Part shown: one piece after another, positions 7,648-15,701 of the stretch
How the letters are laid out: the number at the start of each line of letters is the position of its first letter
Numbering within the stretch: position 1 is the stretch's first letter
NCBI GenBank assembly: GCA_029259935.1
Contig: JAJDEH010000291.1
Span: 1 to 34,463 of the forward strand
DNA length: 34,463 nucleotides
Direction: 5' to 3'
Origin: Planctomycetota bacterium
GTDB taxonomy: Bacteria > Planctomycetota > Planctomycetia > Pirellulales > Pirellulaceae
Notes under the pieces: model-generated
What the model was told of the DNA's origin: nothing
Databases searched by the model: none
Seen by the model: the letters and a program-made list of their open reading frames with translations, nothing else
Program-made: the position numbers and the translations under genes

Positions 7648-9084
7648 CTAAACCGCGTCGGGGCCGACGCAGGCCAGCCGCATGGAAAAATAATGAGATT
7701 CGTAAATGGCACGATCGCCGGTATCGCGCACGCGCCGCCAGATTTCCGACATCATCGATTCGATTCGTTGCCGTTGATCGGCATCACCGGCCAGGTTTCG
7801 CATTTCATGGGGATCATCATCAAGATTGTACAGTTCATCGAAGTCAAAGCCATTAAATACGAATTTCCAATCGCCTTGCCACAAGATCCTCTGCATCAGA
7901 GGGAATCGCGTACCGTGGTATTCGGCGTAGCCCGTTTCGAAGGCGTGCGGGATGATATCGGGCGCGCCGAGCATGGATTGAAACGAACGCGAATCCGCCA
8001 CGGCAATTGGTTCCGCGCCGGCCAGGCCGCAGATCGTGGCACCCAAATCCGCGATGCTCACCTGCGCGCCGCAGTTGGTTCCCGTCGCCAGTCCAGGTCC
8101 GGCCATGATTAGCGGAATCTTGTAAATCTCTTCGAACGCGCCGAAGTTGTGAGCGTCGAAGCCATGCGCCCCGACGTACCGCCCGTGATCGGCAAGAAAA
8201 ATGACCACCGTTTCGTCGAGCTTTCCCGCGTCTTCGACCTTGGCCAGCAAACGCTGCACAAGGGAATCGACTTCGGTGATGCGGCCAAAATAGCAGGCCC
8301 GAGCGGCGCGCCAATGCTGTTCCGTTACGTCGCGTCCAATCTGTTGCTCGCGCTGGTAAATATTGGGACGGTCGGAAAGATCGTCGAAAAAGTTTTGGGG
8401 AAGTGGAACGGAGTTGGCGTCGTACCGATTCCAAGATTCGCGGCCGACAACCAAGGCTTCATTCGGTTCGGAAAAACTCACGCAGCAGCACCAGGGATCG
8501 GACTGGTCGAGCTGGCGAGTGAGAAACTGTTCGGCATCAAGCACGGTGAGTCCCGGATAGCGCTGATCCAACGGAGTATCGGTAACTCCCCAGTGCAGAA
8601 TCCGCCGGTATCCTCGTGGGCCCTCGACGTAACCGCTGAGCGACTCGTCAAGTTCAAACGATTTGGGTCCCGCTTCACCCTTGCCAATCCCCTGCACATG
8701 CGCGGCCCCTTTCACGACACTCTCCCGCCAGCCGAATTGGCTGACATCCTGAGTCCGCTCGACATGCCACTTCCCAAAGTAGCCGGTTTGATAGCCGGCT
8801 TCCGACAATCGCTGGGCAAAATGCGGATGCTCCGTACGCAGGACGCATTGGTCGTCATCGCGGCCATGTTCGACTTCCAACACACCGTGGTTATGCGGCA
8901 GCAGCCCAGTCATCAGGCTGGCCCGCGCGGGCGAACATGTGGGGCACGTCGTGTGGGCGTTGCGAAAACGGATGCCGCGACCGGCCAGTGCTTCCAGATG
9001 AGGCGTGAGGCAGACGTGATCCGGTTCAACGGTGTCGGCCTGCATGCCGTCGGCAAGGATGATTAATATGTTTGGTCTATTCAT
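7648..9084 (-). CDS. Sulfatase (formylglycine-dependent)
   Basis: A type I sulfatase of 478 residues from ATG 9084 (MNRPNILIILADG). The maturation motif C50-S-P-A-R54 supplies the cysteine that is oxidised to formylglycine. Metal-site and fold landmarks include ADGMQ near the N-terminus, GYFGKWH and FLADHG with GAHGFDAHNFG. It would hydrolyse sulfate esters, for example on algal polysaccharides; the exact substrate is not visible. There is no N-terminal signal peptide, so a cytoplasmic location or a missed start must be considered. An in-frame extension to 9126 adds only a basic stretch and no signal. The C-terminal half ends with the usual WKFVFNGFDFDELYNLDDDP 'EMRNLA' region of the family. 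It lies in the DUF1549-DUF1501 run, 47 nt behind DUF1501. Confidence 0.95.
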   Translation of the reverse strand: MNRPNILIILADGMQADTVEPDHVCLTPHLEALAGRGIRFRNAHTTCPTCSPARASLMTGLLPHNHGVLEVEHGRDDDQCVLRTEHPHFAQRLSEAGYQTGYFGKWHVERTQDVSQFGWRESVVKGAAHVQGIGKGEAGPKSFELDESLSGYVEGPRGYRRILHWGVTDTPLDQRYPGLTVLDAEQFLTRQLDQSDPWCCCVSFSEPNEALVVGRESWNRYDANSVPLPQNFFDDLSDRPNIYQREQQIGRDVTEQHWRAARACYFGRITEVDSLVQRLLAKVEDAGKLDETVVIFLADHGRYVGAHGFDAHNFGAFEEIYKIPLIMAGPGLATGTNCGAQVSIADLGATICGLAGAEPIAVADSRSFQSMLGAPDIIPHAFETGYAEYHGTRFPLMQRILWQGDWKFVFNGFDFDELYNLDDDPHEMRNLAGDADQRQRIESMMSEIWRRVRDTGDRAIYESHYFSMRLACVGPDAV

Positions 9085-9131
9085 GATGGTTTTTCGTCGC
9101 TGCAATGGTGCTCGTCGTTCTCGCAACCATG

Positions 9132-10568
9132 CTAAGCAAGCACATCACGAACCACGTCGCCATGCACATCGGTCAGCCGAAAATCTCGCCCGGCGTAACG
9201 ATAAGTAAACCGTTTATGATCGAACCCCAGCAGATGCAAAATCGTGGCGTGCAGATCGTGAACATGCACTCGGTTTTCCACGGCCTTAAAACCAAACTCG
9301 TCGGTCGCTCCGTAAACCGTACCTCCTTTAACGCCGCCGCCGGCCAGCCACATGGTAAAGCCGTGATGGTTGTGGTCGCGGCCGTTGATCTTGCCTTGGT
9401 TGGAGCCTTTCTTGGGCATTTCCACCGCCGGCGTGCGGCCGAATTCGCCGCCACAAATGATCAACGTTTCTTCCAGCATGCCGCGTGCTTTAAGGTCTTT
9501 CAACAGCGCGCCGATCGCTTGGTCGCATTGGCCGGCTAGCCGGCGATGGTTAACCGCTAGGTCGTCGTGACTGTCCCACGGCTGCCCCGCGCCGTGCCAC
9601 AGTTGCACGAACCGCACGCCCCGTTCGACCAATCGCCGCGCGATCAAAATCTGCCGCGCTTGCGTGCCAGGTCCATAGGCATCGAGAATGTGTTTCGGCT
9701 CACGCGAAACATCAAAAGCTTCCGCCGCTTCTTGTTGCATGCGAAAAGCCAACTCGAACGATTGGATCCGCGATTCCAGTTGCGAGTCTTGTTGACGCTG
9801 CTGCTGATGGCGACGATTCAATTCCAGCAGCAAATCGAGTTGCTGACGTTGTTGGCTCGTGGTGACGTACCGGTTGCGGCTGTTTTCAATCAACTTCTCA
9901 ATCGTGGTGTGCCGTGTGTCGATGTGCGTGCCTTGATAAATGCCCGGCAAAAATCCGGCTTGCCAGTTTTGCGATTCTTGAATCGGATAGCCGCCGGGAC
10001 ACATCGCGATGAACGCGGGCAGGTTTTGATTTTCGGTTCCCAATCCGTACGTCAGCCACGACCCCATGCTGGGACGAATCAAGCGCGCCTCACCGCAATT
10101 CATCAACAGCAACGAAGGTTCATGATTCGGCACGTCGGCGTGCATCGAACGAATGACGCACATTTCGTCAATCGATTCGGCCGTCTTCGCGAATAGCTCG
10201 CTGACTTCAATGCCACTCTCACCCCGTCGCCGGAACTTGAACGGAGAAGGAAAAGCGGCACCGGTGGGCCGCTCGGTCTTCAAGTTGCCGCCCGGCAATT
10301 TCTTGCCGGCGTACTTCTGCAGCAAGGGCTTAGGGTCAAACGTGTCAACTTGCGACGCGCCGCCGTTCAGGAAGATATGAATGACGTGCTTGGCCTTGGC
10401 GGCGAAATGCGGCTGCCGCGGCAACAGCGGATTCGACGCAGCCGCCGCGCTGGCCCCGTCGTCAAGCAACGGCTGCAGCGCCAACGCGCCCAGACCAAGG
10501 CCGCTACGGCACAGCGCTTCGCGCCGTGTCATGGCCGGAAGCCCGAAATTGGATTCTTGATTATCCAT
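9132..10568 (-). CDS. DUF1501 family protein, Tat-exported
   Basis: A 478-residue member of DUF1501, a family related in fold to sulfatases and alkaline phosphatases and very abundant in planctomycetes. A twin-arginine signal is present (MTRREALCRSGLGLGALAL). Landmarks include HIFLNGGASQVDTFDPKP, MHADVPNHEPS, GSWLTYGLGTENQNLPAF, QLWHGAGQPWDSHDD and GGEFGRTPAVE followed by GRDHNHHGFTMWLAGGG. The start at ATG 10568 places the Tat motif at residues 13-15; the ATG at that methionine (MTRRE) is an alternative. It follows the DUF1549/DUF1553 gene by 36 nt, the standard partner order for this pair. The molecular role is not proven; association with carbohydrate and sulfate metabolism comes from gene neighbourhoods. 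Confidence 0.95.
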   Translation of the reverse strand: MDNQESNFGLPAMTRREALCRSGLGLGALALQPLLDDGASAAAASNPLLPRQPHFAAKAKHVIHIFLNGGASQVDTFDPKPLLQKYAGKKLPGGNLKTERPTGAAFPSPFKFRRRGESGIEVSELFAKTAESIDEMCVIRSMHADVPNHEPSLLLMNCGEARLIRPSMGSWLTYGLGTENQNLPAFIAMCPGGYPIQESQNWQAGFLPGIYQGTHIDTRHTTIEKLIENSRNRYVTTSQQRQQLDLLLELNRRHQQQRQQDSQLESRIQSFELAFRMQQEAAEAFDVSREPKHILDAYGPGTQARQILIARRLVERGVRFVQLWHGAGQPWDSHDDLAVNHRRLAGQCDQAIGALLKDLKARGMLEETLIICGGEFGRTPAVEMPKKGSNQGKINGRDHNHHGFTMWLAGGGVKGGTVYGATDEFGFKAVENRVHVHDLHATILHLLGFDHKRFTYRYAGRDFRLTDVHGDVVRDVLA

Positions 10569-10604
10569 GGGTAGTCGGTTCTTAATGAACGCCCTTGGTC
10601 CTTC

Positions 10605-13232
10605 TCAATCAATGAAGATGAACTCGTTAGACAGCAGCAACACCTGGGCCAGTCGTTGCCAAGGCGTCAGCGTTGGTTGAGCCGAGTCATTAAAATCGGT
10701 TTCCGAATTCCACTCGCCGCGACCGTTGCCGGGCGAACTGGAATAGCGAATCCGCACTTGCCAGGAAAAACTGTCGTGATTTTGATTCGCGCCGCAATGC
10801 GTCACGAAGTCGATGTACTCACCCGCCGCGACCTTGATCGAAGCAACGCCGGTTTGAGTTGCCGAGTTACGGACGTGCCAATTTCCCTGCCGTCCTTGCC
10901 GGTCGGTGATGACAAGCGCTCGCACTCCGTCGCCCTGATCGGACGGATGTTTTAGGTCGCCGGTTATGGAGACAACCCCGTCTCTAGGTGCTACCCAGCG
11001 GCGAATCGCGGCATGATCCTGGTTTCCCGGATGCCCGCTCTCGGCACGTAACAACACCCAGCCCAACTTGGCGTCAGGCAACTGCGGACCGCCTTGCCAC
11101 GCCTGGCCCGTCCAATGCGGCAAACGGCGAAAGTTCACCACGCGGCTCTGTTGGTCGTCCAGACCTCCATGCCCATACTGCCAAGTCTGATCGTTGATTT
11201 GGCCAGCCGCCTTCACGAACCGCGACCCCAATTCGATTTCTTCCGGCAAGGCATCACGCGCCAACACGATTCGATAGAGTTCGCGAACCCTCTCGTCCGC
11301 TCGTGCGTCGGCGGGCAAGCGGTTGACCAAATGCCGAGCCTGCTTCAGCGCAAAACCGCTGTTCAACAAAAACAACGCCTGTTGCGGAACGGTCGTTTCA
11401 TATCGCTTGGGAGCGTGCGTATCGGGACTGGCAAAGTCAAACGAACGAAACAGTCCGGGCAAATTTTGCCGATCGATGAAGCCATAAAAAGTACGCCGCG
11501 CGGAATAAGGCGGTTTGACAATGTCGACCGACGCGCCGCCAAAACTGGATTGCAGTTGACCCGACACGGCCAAGAGCGCGTCGCGCAGCCCTTCGAAATC
11601 TCGGCGGCGGCGGTTCATTTTCCACAGGCGTTGGTTTTCCGGATCGATTGCCAACGGCTCGGTTCGATCCAGGCTGCTCTGGCAATAGACGCTCGACGAG
11701 GCGATCGCGCGAATCAGCCGTTTCATCGACCAAGAATCGTGGCCCGCGAACTGAACGGCCAATTGATCGAGAGCCTCTGGCTGAGTCGGCGGATCACTGC
11801 GGACGCCGAAGTCGCTGGGCGTGTTGACCAGCGCGGCACCGAACAGATGTTGCCAAACACGATTAACGAAGACTCGCGCCGTCAGCGGATTGTCGCCGCG
11901 GACAATCTCTCGCGCCAGTTCCAAACGGCCGCTGCCATTCTGAAATGGTTTGGAATGGTCGCCCGCTAGCGCAGTCAAGAATCGTCGCGGGGCGATGTCG
12001 CCGCGGCTGGCCGGGCTGCCGCGCAAGAAGACGCGAATGTTTCCGGGCCGTGGTTTGTCGACCAGTTGCAACGGAGACGGCCGGTCTTTCGGCTCGTGCG
12101 AACTATGAAAAACTCCGTACAGCGAATAGTAATCCAAGGTCGGAATCGGATCGAACTTGTGATCATGACAGCGGGCACAATTCACGGTTAACGCCATCAG
12201 CCCGCGCGTGACTACGTCGATCCGGTCGTCGATGATATCGTGCGTGTTGTTAAGGAACCTGCGGCCCAGCGTCAAGAATCCCATGGCCGCCAATTGGTCC
12301 GCGTCTCCCGCGTCGACCAGCCGATCGGCGGCCAACTGCAACATGAGAAACCGGTCGTATGGCAAGTCTTCGTTGAAGGCTCGGGCGACCCAGTCGCGAT
12401 ACTTGTAGGCCTCGGCGTAGTTGCGGTCTTCCCGAAATACATAGCCCTTGGTGTCGGCATAGCGGGCGACGTCGAGCCAGTGTCGACCCCACCGTTCGCC
12501 AAAGTGATGCGAATGGATAAGTTGATCGATCAACCGCTGCACCGCGTCGGGCGAATCGTCGTGGCGGAATTGTTGAACTTGGTCGAAGGTTGGCGGCAGG
12601 CCGATCAGGTCGTAATACAGCCGCCGAACCAGAGCCTCGCGATCGGCCGACGGTGAAGGTTGCAAACCGGTCTTTTCCATCCGTGCCAGAACGAGGCTGT
12701 CGAGCTTCGATCGCGGCCAACTTGTATTTTGTGTAACCGGCACCGCCATGAGTCGCGGTGGCTGAAACGCCCAGTGTTGTTTAGCCAGTTCCGCGGACGG
12801 CGATTCGGTGGACGGTTTGTCGCGTGGGTCCGGGGCACCCATCTTGATCCACGTTTCGAAATCGGCAATCACATTGGCAGGCAACTTGCCGGAAGGCGGC
12901 ATTTGAAAACTGTCTTCGCCATAACGAAGCGCCTGCATGAGCAAACTTCGCTGGGGGTTGCCAGGCACAATCAAGTCGCCCGAATCGCCACCCTTTCTTA
13001 GCAGGTCGCGACTATCCAACCGCAGGCCGCCTTCCAACTCATTAGCGCTGGCGGAGTGGCACGAATAGCATTGCTTAATCAACTGGGGCCGAACCTTGGC
13101 TTCAAAAAAGTCGACCTGCTCGCGGGGAAGTTCCGCACGAGCCTGATCGGCCGCCGCATGCATGCCAACCACGATCATCATCAAGATGAACGGCGCGAAG
13201 CATGTTCGGAATGTGTTTAAGAGCGAGTACAT
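10605..13232 (-). CDS. PSCyt1/DUF1549/DUF1553 cytochrome-domain protein
   Basis: An approximately 875-residue secreted protein. The start at ATG 13232 gives a signal peptide (MYSLLNTFRTCFAPFILMMI, ending near ARA). Upstream in-frame codons to 13322 would place 30 unlikely residues before it. The planctomycete-type c-haem motif C55-Y-S-C58-H59 follows at once (PSCyt1). DUF1549 comes next (LDSLVLARMEKTGLQPSPSADR..., YYDLIGLPPT, HFGERWGRHWLDVARYADT, ARCHDHKFDPIPT), then DUF1553 (LTARVFVNRVWQHLFGAALV, DFGVRSDPPTQPE, PKRYETTVPQQALFLLNS). Between that and the closing QVLLLSNEFIFID lies an inserted beta-rich domain (VAPRDGVVSITGDLKHPSDQ...), known in several paralogues. The exact function is unknown; a haem-linked periplasmic role next to DUF1501 is the usual inference. 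It heads the minus-strand run. Confidence 0.95.
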   Translation of the reverse strand: MYSLLNTFRTCFAPFILMMIVVGMHAAADQARAELPREQVDFFEAKVRPQLIKQCYSCHSASANELEGGLRLDSRDLLRKGGDSGDLIVPGNPQRSLLMQALRYGEDSFQMPPSGKLPANVIADFETWIKMGAPDPRDKPSTESPSAELAKQHWAFQPPRLMAVPVTQNTSWPRSKLDSLVLARMEKTGLQPSPSADREALVRRLYYDLIGLPPTFDQVQQFRHDDSPDAVQRLIDQLIHSHHFGERWGRHWLDVARYADTKGYVFREDRNYAEAYKYRDWVARAFNEDLPYDRFLMLQLAADRLVDAGDADQLAAMGFLTLGRRFLNNTHDIIDDRIDVVTRGLMALTVNCARCHDHKFDPIPTLDYYSLYGVFHSSHEPKDRPSPLQLVDKPRPGNIRVFLRGSPASRGDIAPRRFLTALAGDHSKPFQNGSGRLELAREIVRGDNPLTARVFVNRVWQHLFGAALVNTPSDFGVRSDPPTQPEALDQLAVQFAGHDSWSMKRLIRAIASSSVYCQSSLDRTEPLAIDPENQRLWKMNRRRRDFEGLRDALLAVSGQLQSSFGGASVDIVKPPYSARRTFYGFIDRQNLPGLFRSFDFASPDTHAPKRYETTVPQQALFLLNSGFALKQARHLVNRLPADARADERVRELYRIVLARDALPEEIELGSRFVKAAGQINDQTWQYGHGGLDDQQSRVVNFRRLPHWTGQAWQGGPQLPDAKLGWVLLRAESGHPGNQDHAAIRRWVAPRDGVVSITGDLKHPSDQGDGVRALVITDRQGRQGNWHVRNSATQTGVASIKVAAGEYIDFVTHCGANQNHDSFSWQVRIRYSSSPGNGRGEWNSETDFNDSAQPTLTPWQRLAQVLLLSNEFIFID

Positions 13233-13719
13233 TCGTAACAGGTGGGGAATAGGAGGTAGGTAATATCCATTGTACGCCGGGCCTTCAAACCGTTCGAGTA
13301 CAGCCGCTGGGGCTGTCAACATCAGGATTCAGATCAAAACGCATTCCTTGGGTTGTAGGTTGTAGAAAACAGGCCGCAATCCTGGCCTCCAACAGCAAGC
13401 GGGGCACTCACGACGTTGTAACATACGCGGCGTCTGCCCCAATCCACTGAATAGGCTGCCCAAACAGGGCAATTTGCCGCAAACGCCCCTAAATTTTCTC
13501 GCAACAATGCAAGCATTCGCCAGCATTCGATTGCAATCGCGGACCACGAATCCACGCCCATTGCGCGGACCTTATGCCCGGTAGCCCTTTGGCAATTAAA
13601 CGCCAAGCCCCTTGCAAGTGTCCCTATAACTAAATTGTACGCAAACAGACGCGCACCGGTAAGCGCGGACACCACGGGCAACCGCACGACGAGTTTCACG
13701 TCAGCCAATCAACAAGACC
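13233..13719. other. Intergenic region without a supportable gene
   Basis: The promoter of the minus-strand run should lie here, but I cannot point to convincing -35/-10 boxes. The open frames present on both strands have no recognisable domains, ribosome sites or plausible starts. The stretch forms the left flank of the ParA cassette. Confidence 0.5.
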
Positions 13720-14196
13720 ATGGCCAAGAAGCAAGCGACCACGAAGAAGTCAGCCAAGAAAGCCGTCAAACGCTGGGCTGCAAAGGAAAAAGTCACGATT
13801 CGTGGGCGGACGCCGAATGTGGACGGACGGATGGAGTGCGGTTGGGCGAGGAGCCAGTCGCGGGAACAAGGCTGCGATGCATTTGTCACAGACATTAAGG
13901 CACTATCGGACGCATCGTCTGGTCTTCCCGCAAACGATTCATCGCTTCCCCTTCCAAAGGCAAGACCATCCACCGCCCACACTTCGTCTTGCGCCAAAAA
14001 CGGGAAATGTGATATGATAGATATAGAAGATGTGATTCATGTCCGAGTGAGTTGGGTGCCACGCGAGAAAGGCAACGCAAATGGCAACGGTTGCATCCTT
14101 GATAAATATGAAAGGCGGCGTGGGAAAGTCAACGCTCACCTTCAACCTTGCGTGGTATTCGGCTTGGTTTGGGAATCTCAGAGTTTTGGCAATTGA
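13720..14196 (+). pseudogene. Lys-rich small ORF, probably a gene fragment
   Basis: The first 18 residues (MAKKQATTKKSAKKAVKR) form a Lys/Ala/Thr-rich head of the kind seen on several planctomycete DNA-associated or regulatory proteins. The remainder is low-information, and its 3' part overlaps the parA gene by 116 nt in another frame and contains the parA promoter, so the full frame is unlikely to be real. There is no ribosome-binding site before the ATG. The best reading is a truncated gene whose tail was replaced when the ParA cassette inserted, though it may simply be non-coding. Confidence 0.25.
13989..14018 (+). promoter_or_regulatory. Candidate promoter of the ParA cassette
   Basis: TTGCGC (13989-13994) and TATGAT (14013-14018) are separated by 18 nt and lie 62 nt before the parA start. 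The -10 box matches 5 of 6 consensus positions; the -35 is weak (TTG only). A ribosome-binding site, GAGAAAGG (14065-14072), sits 8 nt before ATG 14081. Confidence 0.5.
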
Positions 14197-14932
14197 CTTG
14201 GATCCACAGGCAAACCTGAGTCAGTACTTTCTCGGCGCGCAGGACTATCTTGAGTTGTTGAATCAGAACGAAACAAAGACTGTCGTCGAAGTTTTCGAGC
14301 AGTTTTCGGCACCATCGGCGTCATCGGGAGCGCCTACATTGATTGAACCAAACGAGGTTGTCGTCGAACTTCACGAATGGGGGGATGGGAGCCTCCTTCA
14401 CTTGGTTCCATCTCGTCTTGAGCTTGCCTGGACGCTGAAAAACCCAACCGAAAAGGCGCAACTCCTTCCTCAGTTCATTTCAAGGCTCGAAGACGACTAC
14501 GATCTGATCTTGATCGACTGCGCGCCGACGGAGTCCATTCTCACCACCGCCGCGTACCGTTCGAGCCGCCATGTTTTTGTCCCCGTCAAGCCAGAGTTCC
14601 TTGCGACGATTGGACTTCCGCTATTGGCAAGGTCGCTGAACGAGTTCAGACTCATGCATCAAGACCAGCAGCTTGATGTGGGTGGGATCTTCAACGACAT
14701 GCGACGATCAAACACTCCGCCGGAGCAGAAGAAATCTTGTCGGGATGTTCAAGCGGTCGCGACGGAGAACGGATGGCGAGTGTTCGACAATATCGCGCAT
14801 CATTCAGATTCATATGCAACCGGTTCGCGAGAAGGAACTCCGATCTTTCAGACGACATACGCGCACCACTATGTCAAGGGCGAGTTTAGCGACGTGGCAG
14901 ATGAGTTTCTGAGGGGAGTTGGACTCAAATGA
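14081..14932 (+). CDS. ParA/Soj-family ATPase
   Basis: A 283-residue ParA-type ATPase. The deviant Walker A motif is KGGVGKST (residues about 11-18, in INMKGGVGKSTLTFNLA). Walker A' follows as AIDLDPQANLSQYF, and Walker B as LILIDCAPTESILT. ParA proteins dimerise on ATP, bind DNA non-specifically and position plasmids, chromosomes or protein assemblies. It has no N-terminal helix-turn-helix, so it is of the short Soj/type Ib kind. A roughly 35-residue acidic insert (residues about 65-100) lies between the A' motif and the next core strand. There is no ParB-like gene or parS-like site next to it; instead the stop overlaps the start of an unrecognised helical protein (ATGA at 14929). Local composition looks less GC-rich than the flanks, suggesting acquisition by transfer. 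Confidence 0.93.
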   Translation: MATVASLINMKGGVGKSTLTFNLAWYSAWFGNLRVLAIDLDPQANLSQYFLGAQDYLELLNQNETKTVVEVFEQFSAPSASSGAPTLIEPNEVVVELHEWGDGSLLHLVPSRLELAWTLKNPTEKAQLLPQFISRLEDDYDLILIDCAPTESILTTAAYRSSRHVFVPVKPEFLATIGLPLLARSLNEFRLMHQDQQLDVGGIFNDMRRSNTPPEQKKSCRDVQAVATENGWRVFDNIAHHSDSYATGSREGTPIFQTTYAHHYVKGEFSDVADEFLRGVGLK

Positions 14933-15444
14933 ACAAGCGAATCCGTCAGGCTGCGCTTAAGCTGATGCTGCTGCAAGAAGAGTTCACGAAGAAAGAACTC
15001 GATGAGGCCGCTGCACTTGTGTCAGGCAGCGAAAAGGAGTCGTTGATCGAACTGCTATCTACAAAACCGGCCAAACGATCCGAGCCTTCAGATGCGGGTC
15101 GGCAGAAAGGAAACGGGCTGTCCAAAGTTGTCGAGGACTTGAAAGAAACTGATCCACAACGATACCAATTGCTGGCCGAGTTTGAAGGCATGCTGCGTCG
15201 CGAGACCGTACTGCCAACCCTGGAAGAAGTCCGAAGAATCGGTACATCCGCAAGCAAAGACTTCCAGGCTGCCAAGTCCCGGCGAGAGACAATTCCTCGA
15301 TTAATGGAAGTGTTTGGAACGATGCCAATCGGTGTCCTGCGCGAGAAGCTCGGCAATGTAATCGAAGAATCACGATCTACAGCTGATGACGACAATTCAT
15401 ATCAAAGACTAGCGCGATTCTTAATTACCGGGACACCACACTAG
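14929..15444 (+). CDS. Unrecognised helical protein coupled to ParA
   Basis: 171 residues, mostly charged and predicted helical by eye (MNKRIRQAALKLMLLQEEFTKKELDEAAALV; later EEVRRIGTSASKDFQAAKSRRETIPRLME read as short helices). It has no signal peptide, membrane segment, Cys/His metal motif or helix-turn-helix I can name. A Lys/Ser-rich linker near residues 45-65 may separate two helical parts. The ATGA overlap with parA implies coupled translation and an obligate partnership: a cargo adaptor, a ParB substitute, or an activator of the ATPase. I do not recognise the family, and any of these roles is inference. Confidence 0.85.
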   Translation: MNKRIRQAALKLMLLQEEFTKKELDEAAALVSGSEKESLIELLSTKPAKRSEPSDAGRQKGNGLSKVVEDLKETDPQRYQLLAEFEGMLRRETVLPTLEEVRRIGTSASKDFQAAKSRRETIPRLMEVFGTMPIGVLREKLGNVIEESRSTADDDNSYQRLARFLITGTPH

Positions 15445-15471
15445 CATCACGCAATGCCGCCGGAAGAGTAG

Positions 15472-15606
15472 CGACGGGACTTGGTTTTGTGGGATTATGA
15501 CGGGCAGGAAGAGTACCAGATTGTGCACCAAATGTTTCACCATGATACGGTGCCGCTCGGGTTGCTTGTTCGATGGCGGCTAGTTCTCCCGAGTCAAGCC
15601 AGATGA
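15472..15606 (+). pseudogene. Remnant of a Roc/Ras-like GTPase (G3 region)
   Basis: Between the in-frame TAG at 15469 and TGA at 15604 a short frame reads RRDLVLWDYDGQEEYQIVHQ, then MFHHDTVPLGLLV. The DxxGQ (DYDGQ) preceded by two hydrophobic strand residues and Trp, followed by EYxxxHQxF, closely resembles the switch II/G3 region of Roc (ROCO) and related GTPases, where it typically reads WDxxGQ..Y...HQ.F. There is no start, no Walker A, and the frame closes after about 20 more residues, so this is a decayed fragment. It lies directly downstream of the ParA cassette. Confidence 0.55.
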
Positions 15607-15701
15607 GGTGGCAGGCGGCGGACGACTCGATGACCGCGCAATCGCAATCGATGATTCGGGCTCGTAGAAATAATTGGCAGCAGAGTTTGCTATTTGGGCA
15701 A

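Noticed and set aside
8149..9066. 305-codon plus-strand frame opposite the sulfatase gene
   Set aside because: Antisense to a clear sulfatase with its active-site motif; no domain or ribosome site of its own.
11094..11969. 291-codon plus-strand frame opposite the DUF1549/1553 gene
   Set aside because: No domain; the sense protein is unambiguous with a haem motif and both DUFs.
14081..15444. Standard plasmid partition operon (ParA-ParB-parS)
   Set aside because: The second protein has no ParB box, helix-turn-helix or CTP-binding motif that I can see, and no parS-like repeats were found around it.
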